Under the pieces are notes generated by a model, which had not been told where the DNA came from, did not search any database, and worked only from the letters and a program-made list of their open reading frames with translations. From the NCBI RefSeq assembly GCF_019925205.1, contig NC_083564.1:23722447-23786446 (forward strand): a stretch of DNA of 64,000 bases. The letters are read 5' to 3'. The position numbers were made by a program, and so were the translations under genes. Origin of the DNA: Metopolophium dirhodum (lineage: Eukaryota > Arthropoda > Insecta > Hemiptera > Aphididae). Below are positions 54,261-64,000 of this stretch, one piece after another (the stretch's first letter is position 1; every line of letters starts with the position of its first letter).

Positions 54261-54489
54261 ATAAATATACAGGGTGTATCTTATGTCATTTTACACGGGT
54301 TTTTTTTTTTAACAATTATGGATCGATGACATAGAATTTCGTTAAAACAAAAAAAAACTTGTTTCTTTATTTTTAACAGGCAATTTTTTCATAACAATTT
54401 CAAAATTTTTAAACACGCAGATGTACCAATAGCAAAATTGACTTTTTTTTTCACATAGTAACTACTATTTTAGATTCTGATTTTGTAGC

Positions 54490-54740
54490 TAAGGATTGAA
54501 AATTTAAAACAAGATTCCACGTAAATAGGTAAATATATAAATTTCTTTATTCACAATAATATCATCAAATATACTTAGTAATATCATAGGCTGACTGACC
54601 GTTTTCGCTCAGAATCGTTTTTCTTATACAATGATATTATATCATCGAATTCAAATTTAACACCATCCATTACAGTGACCCACTTGTAACATACTGTACA
54701 GCAGAGCGACATCCACTTCCCACTTTTTTTTTTAATAATC
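54490..54740 (+). repeat. Copy of the AT-rich dispersed repeat
   Basis: Contains 'gaaaatttaaaacaagattcc', 'cgctcagaatcgtttttctt', 'tacaatgatattatatcatc', 'ccattacagtgacccacttg' and 'tgtacagcagagcgacatcc'. The same words, reversed, occur at 45050-45650. This copy lies just inside the left end of the 5 kb structure and may have been present before or carried by it. Confidence 0.6.
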
Positions 54741-55139
54741 TAAGTAAATACTAAATAAAAGTATTTTCGTTTTTCGCACTCAACCTATTCCATTGTTTAA
54801 GACACATTTAATTCGTTTCAATACAAGGACTTAGGACTGGTTAAATAAATGTTTTATAAAACTCACACTGAGTAAACGTATTGGGAAAATATCAAAACAA
54901 TTAGGCTTTTATAAAACAACCATCAATTTATTCTTAAATAATTTACAATTTATTTTTATTGAATTAGGTATGTAGGGTTTTTTTTTCAAGTCTATATAAT
55001 ATAGTCTTCTGTATTTGACAATAATTACTCATTAAAATCGAATGTTGAAAATATTTCTCCAATTCCTGATTTACACTCTTTCTTTTTTTTTCTGTTTATG
55101 TTCAACCGGTCGATTATCGTCGAGTAGAAACGCTGGTTT

Positions 55140-55735
55140 TGGATATCAGGGAATGTCCGGCTTATGGACGTACTGCACTGAGGACGACGAGAGGACATTT
55201 TTCGGCGGACTGTCGGACTAGGACGCCTGGCGGCCACCGAGCCACCCCCGCGGGGGGGGGGGGGTTCTCATCAGGCCGCGACGACGGTGCGAGGTGCACT
55301 ACAACAAGCGGCCGAACCAAGCCGGCAGTTTTCTGGAGAGGAGGATGCTCTGGTGCTCGACGGCGATTTCTATGGCATGCAGCGGCGGCAGCAGCCTGCA
55401 CGGGACCAGGATCCGTCAAGCAAAGGACGAGTCAGGACCACCACCACGGAAATGCTGCCCGCGTCCGCGAAACCGGCCCGAGAGTTCGTTCTGGGGTCCG
55501 GCAGGCGGTCGCCCGGGCGGTTCGGACTAAAAAGCTTCCGGCTGCAGATCGAAGTGCGGCTCGTGCGTGCCGGAACCGGAGATGGTGACTAGAGGAGGAT
55601 GAGGAACTTTCGGAGATGACGGTGAAACTGATAAAAGGGTAAGATGGTTTGATGACGATGGCAGTTCCGAGCAGTGCGATGTGGCTTTGAGAATTCCGGC
55701 GAGCATTTCATTTGGAAGCTCGCTGGTCAATCGTA
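55140..55735 (+). repeat. GC-rich inverted repeat, left arm, with open frame of 149 codons
   Basis: Clearly homologous, in opposite orientation, to 56000-56755. Shared words include gggaatgtcc, tggaaatgctgcccgcgtcc-like sequence, and gagatggtgac followed by gacggtgaaactga and gtggcagttccgag-like sequence. From 55139 one frame is open for 149 codons (starting MDIRECPAYGRTALRTTRG). The corresponding frame in the other arm reads ECPETG ... HTAPRTKRGLAVGCRTWTPRG, so the frame RTALRTTRG...CRTRTPGG is shared. No family recognised; it is much GC-richer than its surroundings, so it may be a transposon gene or captured exon. Confidence 0.6.
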
Positions 55736-55999
55736 TAGGTATGCTGAAATTGTAATTTTAAGAATAATTATTAACAATTTTGACGATTTTTCGACACATT
55801 GTTATATAGTATATTATATAATAAGTCGTAACACTTTTAGTTCATAAATACTGTATGCTTATAACTTACGTTATTATAATGTAATGTGTTGTCATGTTGT
55901 CTGTTTGGTAATATTGGTAGTATATGTAATATTTGATTTGGATTTTGGACATGGGTTTGGCTGATCACTGAAAGTGCCGGCTTTTGCTGTGATGTTTAA

Positions 56000-56755
56000 A
56001 TGTTATATGTACTCGTTTCTCTCGGAACTGCCACGTCTCTTCTTACCCTGTTCAGTTTCACCGTCACTCCGTTTGTTCCTCCTCAACTTCGACTCTGTTG
56101 TCACCATCTCCCGGTCCCGACACCTGCAACTCTGGCACGCGCACCTCGACATCTGCAGCAGGCTTTCTAGTCCGGTTCGCCCGGCCACTTGCCCGCCCCG
56201 ACCACAGCAGAACGAACACCGTCCTCGCTCACGGGCGGGCCGGCTTCCCGGACGCGGGCAGCATTTCCATGACATTATGCCTTCGGTGGTCCTCCGGCGG
56301 CGGCTGATCTCCAAACTCGCCCTCGCCGATCCCGATCCTCTTCTCCGGCTGCTGCAAGTAACGCCGCTGCACGCCATAGTTTTTTTTATCCATCTCCGCC
56401 GTCGAGCTCACATCCTCCTCCTCCGCCGCCGGCCGTTCGGCCGCATATTACGTTGTAGTACACCAATCCTAAGCCGTCGTCGCTGCCCAACGAGAACGTG
56501 GCCCGGTCACCGCAGAGGAGGCCGACCGCGTCCACTCGGGATCGGCCTCGTGGCGTCCAGGTCCGACAGCCCACCGCTAGTCCTCTCTTTGTCCTCGGTG
56601 CAGTATGTCTCATTATTGTATAGGCGCCATTCCAGTCTGGCGCCACTCCAGTTTCTGGACATTCCCCGATGATTCTATCCAACTCCACCAGCGTTTCTCT
56701 CCAAGTGCGTCCGGTATGGGTTTGATCGGACGCCTGTGGTCGTATACATAATTAA
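56000..56755 (-). repeat. GC-rich inverted repeat, right arm, with open frame of about 100 codons
   Basis: Minus-strand counterpart of the previous entry. A frame from 56688 to 56386 (starting MELDRIIGECPETG) corresponds to the left-arm frame but then stops after GELDGGDG-like residues. A second frame, 56411-56229, ends in MEMLPASGKPARP and matches MLPASAKPAREF of the left arm. So the arms have drifted by small indels that break the frame in at least one copy. The loop (55736-55999) is AT-rich and unrelated. Function unknown. Confidence 0.6.
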
Positions 56756-57599
56756 TTTTAAAAACTTAAATTTAAATAAGCAAATCTCGTTACTATGGTC
56801 CTAGATATTATTTATAACATTATGGCATTATATTTAATATATTTTTTCGTTTTTAGCCAGATGCCTATTATATAGTTGTGTAACTATGCATACGATATTA
56901 ATGTTATACCTACCGAATAAGTTATACATTTTAGAATTAATATGACAATGAACAACGGATATAGATTATGGACATAAGCTCAACTAAGGAGGCTGGAATG
57001 GTGGAGTGGCCATGCACTCTCAAAAGTTACGCATAGCCTCCCTCCCTCCTAAATGAATTAATCTCTGAATTCGCATGGTATTATTAAAGTAAAATTAATA
57101 GATGAAAAATTTAGTTTACTTGAATTTTTTTTTGTCATAACCTATGGTAATAAATATAGTTACGACATAAAAAATACTGAATTCGATCGATACATTTTGT
57201 ACGAGCGTGTATAAAAATAGCATATATTTTTATGCACATTAATATATTTTATATTACACACTATGGGCACTATATAGTACTACAATAATGTTTAGGTACA
57301 ATAGGGCCGCCCAGTATCATTATGGTACGTGTTTGAAGTGTGAATGATGCGCGCATTTCTGGTACTTATATTATTACATATAGGAGTAGTCATTTTTGGC
57401 GGAATTATTGTACGTTTGTAGGTAGAACCGAACGGAATGAAAAATAATCCCAAACAATAACCGAACAAAGACAATAATAATATTATATTATAATGTGTAA
57501 ATTTTTTAGTGTAATTTGTTGTGAACAAAATGCGGGCGCCTTATTTACAGGCTCATAGGTTATTGTTTCAAAGGCAGATGAAAAAAATTAAAAATCCTT

Positions 57600-58440
57600 A
57601 GTCACAGTTTTTATTTATAAGCATTTAAAGTTCAAATCTTGATAAAATACGGAAAAATCACGAAAATTAGCAAATTATTTTGAGTTGAGAATTCATAAAA
57701 ACTTTTCTTTTGAAATCTAAGATTTGAAAATGTAATACAAGATTATCCATAAGTTTGTCTACCTTTATCAAAAAAAAAAATTTCTACAAGAAATTTTTCT
57801 TAATGGATTCTGATAAAGCCTTTTTTTCTGAACATTTTAATAGTTAAACCATCAATTTTAGTTAGCCAGTTTATTAACTATGGTCCTCTAAAGATTAGTA
57901 AAATATGCATTAATACTTTTAATTGAAATAATTGATATAGGTTTAATTTACAAGAGCTAAATAATTTTTTCTTATAACTACCTTTTTATATACTTAAGTA
58001 GTTTAATCGGTAATCTAATGACACTCTCTCAAAAAAAAAAAAACATAAACAAAATTGTTGGCAAACATAGTTTATTATTTTTATTTTAACATACAATCAT
58101 CAAAATCAATATTATTATTTTAATTTGTTATTATAGGTAATCGTAATTAATTACTTCACAGTTACTTTTCTTACAATATCATAAATTTGGATTCATTATT
58201 AGGTGGCTAAAGTAATAATGGTAAATTGGTAAATGGTATTCGATTGATGACATTAATGCCTTAGTAGGTATGTATTGGGGTAAAAAAAAATTGTGCAATG
58301 AAAAAAGTGCAATTTCTGTGGTGCTCTTCTCGTAGTGGGATAAACTTGAAATTTGAACCATATATATTTAGGTTCCATATTTTGGTAGGTATCACGTGCA
58401 AAGTATGAATTTAGGAGTTAAAATTCATAACCCTTCTTAT
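57600..58440 (+). repeat. Foldback arm A (with an insertion)
   Basis: Stretches at about 57820-57985 and 58335-58430 match, in inverted order and orientation, 58820-59105. Shared words include 'attaactatggtcctctaaa', 'gtaaaatatgcatt', 'gatataggtttaatttacaa' and, later, 'aacttgaaatttgaaccat' and 'gcaaagtatgaatt'. The stretch 57990-58330 looks like an insertion that splits this arm. Non-coding. Confidence 0.6.
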
Positions 58441-58682
58441 TTTTTAGTTTTGGACATTTACATTTTATTTTGTACTTTTCCTATCATAAATTTCTATCAT
58501 ACTTTTCTCACAATAGCATTAATTTGGATTAATATTAGGTGGCTCATGACTAAGGTAATACCTAATGGCATAGGCGCAAATTGACTAAATTTTTTAGGGG
58601 ACTCAAGCCCCCCTCCCCAAAGGCCATATTGCTTAGTACCACAGAATATAAAAATTAGTACTAATTACTAGATTTTGAACTG

Positions 58683-58733
58683 GGGGGGACTTGACCGACA
58701 TTTGGGGGGACTTGACCGACATTTGGGGGGACT
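58683..58733 (+). repeat. 21-bp tandem repeat, 2.4 copies
   Basis: The unit ggggggacttgaccgacatt plus t occurs at 58683-58703 and 58704-58724, with a third partial copy from 58725. The two full units are identical. It lies in the loop between the two foldback arms. Confidence 0.9.
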
Positions 58734-58819
58734 AAGCCTAAGTATGCCTAAGTTAAGTACAAACCTATATTGAGATTGACTATTTATCCAAATATCTTGC
58801 AAATAGTTTCTTTTAAATC

Positions 58820-59299
58820 ACGATTATTAAATAATTCTTAAAGAATTTCAACTGCTCAATTCATACTTTGCATGCGATATCTACTATAGGGAACCTAGCT
58901 ATGGTTCAAATTTCAAGTTATAAAATAGTTAGTTATAAGAAAAAAATATTTAGCTCTTGTAAATTAAACCTATATCAATTATTTCAATTAAAATTATAAA
59001 TGCATATTTTACTACACTTTAGAGGACCATAGTTAATCAACTAGCGAACCAAATTTGATGATTTGACCATCAAAAATTTCAAAGCTTTACCAGAATCTAT
59101 TCAAAAATATAGTAGTTACCATTTAAAAAAAATAAAGTTGATTTTGCTATTGGTACACCTGCGTGTTTAAAAGTTTTGAAATTGTTATAAAAAAATAAAG
59201 ACACGTTTTTTTTTTGTTTTAACGAAATTCTATATCATCGATCCATAATCCTTAAAAAGCCCCGCGTACAATGACATAAGATACACCCATTACACCCTG
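58820..59299 (-). repeat. Foldback arm B / right end of the 5 kb structure
   Basis: Inverted counterpart of arm A (57600-58440), continuing into the CAGGGTGTA terminus at 59299. The end region 59130-59299 also matches 54270-54440 inverted, so this one arm pairs with two different partners. That is how nested or rearranged copies of one family would look. Confidence 0.6.
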
Positions 59300-59698
59300 T
59301 ATAATTAGTATGTCAATCGTCCTTACACAGAATCACACATCAACAAAACAGAATCTAAACTTTCCCAACACGGAAAATTGTATACTCTCAAACAAAGAAG
59401 AAGTACAAAATAACATTAATAAAAAAGATAGGTACCTATTATAAGCAAAAAAAGACAGTTAGGTATACACAATAAAAAATTGTTTTATTAATTAATTAAC
59501 TAATTTATTTATTTAAATGCAACTTATAGTTGAATATAATTTTAATTACAGTGATACAGTAGGCCAATGATCTGAATTTGTAATTAGAACTAATGACTAA
59601 TAAAATATGACATAACAGCAAAATATATATGTAATAGGTTTTTTTTTGTGTCTATATCCACCCACTCATATACAATAAACATATACGCGGGCAATACA

Positions 59699-59873
59699 CA
59701 GTGGTGAATCAAGGGGGGGGGGGGCATTTACCCCCTCCTCCAATGTTCGTAGTTTCATTATGTTTTACACTGTGTTTAGCCAATTTTGAAGCTAATATTT
59801 GTACTTTTGCCCACCCCATGCCACCCCCCCCCCCAAAAATAAAATAAAAATAAGCCCTGGATCCACCACTGGT
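59699..59873. mobile_element. hAT-type MITE, about 175 bp
   Basis: Left end cagtggtgaatcaaggggg and right end (opposite strand) cagtggtggatccagggc are inverted copies. The octamer gcaataca lies at 59691-59698 and again at 59874-59881, with two extra bases next to the right end. Both arms carry G or C runs (59715-59728 G; 59824-59834 C). An 8-bp duplication and CAGTG terminus fit hAT. No coding capacity. Confidence 0.85.
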
Positions 59874-59881
59874 GCAATACA

Positions 59882-61158
59882 TAATAGATTTATTATCGTG
59901 TACATATTGTCTACACGAATAGCTACAATAGGTATACTATTTATCGGCCTACTTGGGCATTTCAACGTAATTTATGATATAGGTAAGGTACGTAATATGC
60001 GCATATACCTTTATATATTATATATTATTCACGACGACAGCGAGAAATGTTTCATAATTAATTCAAACAAAATGCTTTGGGATCATTTGTGTGTGTGTGG
60101 GGGGGGGGGGGGGAAAGTTCAACAAAGTGTGCATTTTCCCCCGCGTGTTAGTTGTTACTAATAGTACGCTGGGCCAGTGCTGTATTTTGAACTCTAGGAG
60201 CATCCACGGATAAGAATATCTACCTATTTCTGCAGGGGATCCCGGGGCAAAAGAAAATTTTGGTGCACCTCAAAAAGATACACCGTTGCGCTTGTTTTTA
60301 TTTTAAATAAATTACATAAACATAATATACTCTCAAGTATATACGTACGGCCTAAACATATTATTATTTATTATGTATATTAAATAAAATTAGAAAACAT
60401 TTTGTTTATGAGGTAGAGTGGTAGTGCTGTATAATAGCATTAGAAGGTAGTTGAAAATCTAAATATCGACAAAAGAATTATTACGCTATGTCGCTATCTA
60501 CAATTTTAGATTAAATTCTATAAACTGTTTTTCAACAGTGAGATAATTCAACTAAATTGTAAAAAGTTACAGCGTAATGAGTTGTAATAAACATTTATTT
60601 ACATTTTTAATCACATAGCTAATATAATTTTCAGATTTCAATAATGTGAATTGTGAATAATAATGTAAATTACCTAATTAATTTTGGAAGTGCAAATGAG
60701 TAGTAATTTGGTATAATATAAATATTAATTTATAACTTTCCACTGATATTTTCTTACACATTCTCGAATTAAAATTTTATATTTTTAAATCGGTAGGTAA
60801 TCATTTTTTTATTTTTTGTATTTTCAGTTTACTCGACATTGAAAGGTTGAAAATATTATATTGTATTAACAAACACACTGAATTATCTCTTGAACTTTTT
60901 TTTTTTTTATTGATAAGATATGTTAAGTGGTAAAATGGAATTTGGATAAAGCGATAGCGAAAGCAAAGTAGGTAATCATTTTAAAAACATTCTTATCTCA
61001 AATTTAAATAAGAATTAAGCAATAAAAAATAATGGCATAATGAATAATGATTAATTTATATTAATTAGCACTTTAAAAACTTCAAATCCATTTCATCTAT
61101 TAAAAAAATAATTATGTTCTAACAATATATTATAGATTACAATGTTTATTTTTTAAAA
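59882..61158. other. AT-rich 5' flank of the WDR44 homologue
   Basis: No exon recognised. A G run at 60102-60113 and a broken element piece at about 60175-60290 ('gctgtattttgaactctagg', 'gatcccggggc') are visible. The gene's promoter and 5' untranslated part presumably lie in the last few hundred bases or in an upstream exon, but the sequence does not show a clear start site. Confidence 0.5.
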
Positions 61159-64000
61159 ATGTCCAATACTAGTAGTGATACAGATGAGTTTTTTGATGCT
61201 GAAGATTTTGCAGTTCGTGATCAAAAGTAATGATCGTTTTTTAATACCTTTGTTTAGCTTACATTTTATAAAATATTTGTTTGTTTTGAAGTGAACAATC
61301 CAAACAAACGGTCAAAACCGAAAAAGAACTTTTGGAAGAAAAAAAAAAAAATATGACATTCAAAATATCAAGTGCTCCCAAATTGGTATAATTAATGAAT
61401 AACATTATTTTTAAAGAACTATTTACAAAAATAATCATACTAGGTTTCAGAGCACAATGGTCGCCGTAAGTTCAATGAAATTCGGCAGCACATGCAAATC
61501 GATGAAGACGAAATGCAAGCAGTATCTCCAACTGAAAGTCAAACCTCATCAGCTGATGGAGTATTCTTAGCACCTTCACATAGACCTAGTCATCCTTTTA
61601 GAGTTATTGAACCTGATGGAGCATCTGTGCAAAGTATATTATCCTTGGGTAAAGTTGGTCGATTATTGGGGAGCGTTCCTACAGATCATTTCATAGGTTT
61701 GTTTATTAAATTATTACATATATTATGTACCTTTATATTTCTTTTTATTAAATTGTTTAAAGTGATTTTAAAATAAAGTAACTTTTAGGAAAAGAATCTG
61801 CTCTGCGGCCATCAGAGAACAATAAATTATCTGAACCGGACACACCTGTTTCTGTTGAAGATAAACCTATTGTACCTCCAGAACCTTTCACAACTTTCAC
61901 AGCTTTCCATGAACCTGATGTAATTTTAAGCACAAAATCTTCAAATAATGGTACTGTTAGTATAGATGCTGATAGACCTATTGCCCCTCCAAGGCGACGA
62001 AAACTCAAACAAATTAACATTTCAATTGAAAACGATGGTGCTAAAATAGAAGATAATTCAAATGTACATATATTATTAAGTTAAAGAATCAATTTAAGGG
62101 TTATAATAATTAATTTAATATTTTTTGAATAGAAATTGAATATTGAAAAAGATGAAACTAGTGTCAATTGTTTAACGAGTCCAGTGAGTACTATAGAATC
62201 ACTGACAAGAGAATTAGAGCATTCGTTAGATCTTCATTCTGCTACCAAAGGTCAATATATAGTAAATCATCATGTAAGTAAAATATTTTATTTTAGTTTT
62301 TGCTAACTTTTTTCATTAAGCGTGATTGTAGAATATCTGTATTAAGATAGTTTTAAAAATACACCCTTTAAGGAATTTTGTTGACTGCACTCTACTTGGC
62401 AAGAATGTTTTTAAATATTGAAATTGTATAAAATATTTTACATTTTTAGGTTAGAGAAAAACCAGTTCTTAATATGATTAAAGAAGCAATTGAAGAAGTG
62501 AAAGAAAAATCTAAAACAATGGCTTCGCATAGTAATACCTACCCAATGGCTGGTTCAAGTGGTATAGCTTCTAATCGATCTTGTAATCGTGTTGCTTCGC
62601 GAGAACGTCGAAGATCAGCTGGCGATGAACAGGAGTTAAGAGATCAGCAACTAAATATGTTTTTAAAAACTCATACAGAGTCCGGGAAAAAATTAACTGA
62701 TATAGTGAGTATTTTTGATTAATAAATATGAATCTTTATAAAAAATTATAAATTAATTTAAAAACAGGAAATATTGGAACAAATAACTGTGTTAAATTTG
62801 GATACCGGGGAAAGAGTTCCACTAAGTATAGCTGAAGATAAATTACCTCAATGCATTAACCCATTATCTCTACATATAATGCGCTTGACATCAGAATATG
62901 TAAGCACTCCCAATTTAGATTCCCATTCATTTAGAACAAATTCTATAAAGAAACTTAAGGAATCTGATGAAGAAAGCATTGGCAGTAAATCTAATGATAC
63001 AGTAGCTACTGGACGAGATGACCCTGTAGATGAATCTGCCATACGTCGTCGCACAGCAAGAATCAAACGATTTTTGGGTACAACTGTTAAAAAAACTGTA
63101 AATAAAGCTAGAACTATCGCACATGAAGTATCACACGTAAGGCACAAAGAAGATGTTATGGATATTGTAGATTTAGTAGAAAGGCCACAACCCGCAACTG
63201 ACGTTCCTAATGCTCCTCAAGTAAATGAAACATTCAAATTGAGAGCATCAAATAGCCATAAAGGACCCTATGAATTTGATTCTGTTCAGCATGTTCAAGT
63301 TAGTTAATTAAAACAAACAATTTTAAATACATAAATTTATATTGCTTACATTTTTTTTTTTTAGGAATTCTGCCATGAACATACTGGTCCTGTATGGTGT
63401 ATGAAATTTTCTATGTGTGGTAGACTATTGGCTACTGCTGGACAAGACCGTGTACTTCGAGTTTGGGTTTTGCGAGATGCTTATAAAGATTTTCACGAAA
63501 TGCGAAAAAAATATGATGCTGATAAAGTTTCACCAACCCCGTCAACAGAATCATTGGTTTCTCAACTCTCAGTAGATGATCAATCATTTTCAGCTGACCC
63601 AGACGATCGTGGGCCATTTATGTCACGTCCATTTTGTACATACACCGGACATCGTTCTGATTTGCTGGACATAGCTTGGTCAAAAAATTATTTTGTCCTG
63701 TCATCATCAATGGATAAAACTGTTAGGCTATGGCATATAAGCAGAAGAGAATGTTTATGTTGTTTTCAACATATTGATTTTGTAACAGCTATATGTTTTC
63801 ATCCACGCGATGATCGTTATTTTTTGAGTGGGTCACTGGATGGAAAACTTCGTCTTTGGAATATTCCTGATAAGAAAGTAGCTGTTTGGAATGAAGTTGA
63901 AGGGCAGACTAAGCTCATTACTGCTGCTAATTTTTGTCAGAATGGTAAATTTGCTGTTGTAGGTTCATATGATGGTCGGTGTATATTTTACACAACAGAT
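61159..64000 (+). CDS. WDR44: WDR44 (Rab11-binding WD40 protein) homologue, 5' part, cut by the window edge
   Basis: WDR44 links Rab11 endosomes to the ER and to tubulating proteins in membrane recycling and secretion. Exons: 61159-61226, 61292-61385, 61444-61696, 61789-62063, 62133-62273, 62450-62704, 62768-63298, and 63365 onward, open to 64000; 751 codons so far, all junctions GT-AG and in phase. Residues 10-16 (EFFDAED) with acidic residues before them fit the FFAT-like motif that binds VAP at the ER. PPRRRK at 205-210 is a short proline/basic motif. Residues 363-539 include a basic stretch (RIKRFLGTTVKKTVNKAR) typical of the family. The WD40 part starts near 545: HTGPVWCMKF...LRVWVL, YTGHRSDLLDIAW...VRLWHI, FVTAICFHP...LRLWNI, then a fourth repeat cut by the edge. 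Start ATG at 61159 gives the family's usual acidic beginning. Very secure identity; the C-terminus is outside. Confidence 0.93.

Larger units (their letters stand above)
54270..59299. mobile_element. Possible 5 kb composite element with long inverted ends starting CAGGGTGTA
   Basis: Left, from 54270, reads cagggtgtatcttatgtcat; the right end on the opposite strand, from 59299, reads cagggtgtaatgggtgtatc and then the same cttatgtcat, that is, with an 8-base insert. Similarity continues for about 200 bases each side ('ggatcgatgacatagaattt', 'aacgaaattc', 'acacgcagatgtaccaatag'). TA flanks both ends, as in Tc1/mariner-type integration. Inside are a GC-rich inverted pair and a further foldback. 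It could be one large element or two inverted insertions of one family; with no transposase seen, I cannot decide. Confidence 0.45.

Noticed and set aside
1..64000. CRISPR arrays, operons, ribosomal or transfer RNA genes
   Set aside because: No regularly spaced direct repeats, no polycistronic layout; no cloverleaf with matching A and B boxes or rRNA-like block was recognised by eye. A covariance-model scan would be decisive for tRNAs.

Overview
The window is animal nuclear DNA, most probably from an aphid or close hemipteran. Introns are AT-rich and end in canonical GT-AG sites. Short palindromic words such as taggtaccta recur, and small inverted-repeat transposons are dense. No bacterial gene arrangement, RNA gene or CRISPR array was seen. 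The species call is inference from sequence style, not from a diagnostic gene.

Five host genes can be supported. (1) 6928-7039 (-): first coding exon of a vestigial-like 4 / Tgi homologue in a CpG-rich promoter patch; the rest of the gene lies beyond the left edge. (2) 19590-38733 (-): a complete seven-exon midnolin/stuxnet homologue (629 aa) whose introns hold several GC-rich islands. (3) 40608-47081 (+): a complete ten-exon TMCO4-type DUF726 hydrolase-fold membrane protein (567 aa), divergent from midnolin across a 1.9 kb spacer rich in GATA-type motifs. (4) 49579-52108 (-): a complete five-exon UPF0047/YjbQ-family protein (174 aa), convergent with TMCO4. (5) 61159-64000 (+): the 5' part of a WDR44 (Rab11-binding WD40) homologue, cut by the right edge after 751 codons. 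All internal splice junctions given were checked by hand for GT-AG and for reading phase.

The rest is mobile-element debris and AT-rich spacer. There are four small hAT-type elements, most with 8-bp target duplications. There is also a foldback MITE, a longer TIR element, a pogo/Tigger transposase relic, and a repeat family seen in at least four places. The main structural oddity is at 54.27-59.30 kb: inverted termini starting CAGGGTGTA, flanked by TA, enclose a GC-rich inverted pair that shares an open frame, plus a second foldback. The genes do not form a pathway. Midnolin (proteasomal degradation) and Tgi (Hippo output) are regulators, TMCO4 and WDR44 are membrane-related, and UPF0047 is poorly understood. 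I found no convincing new multi-gene system; the best leads are the 54-59 kb element and the GC islands inside midnolin.
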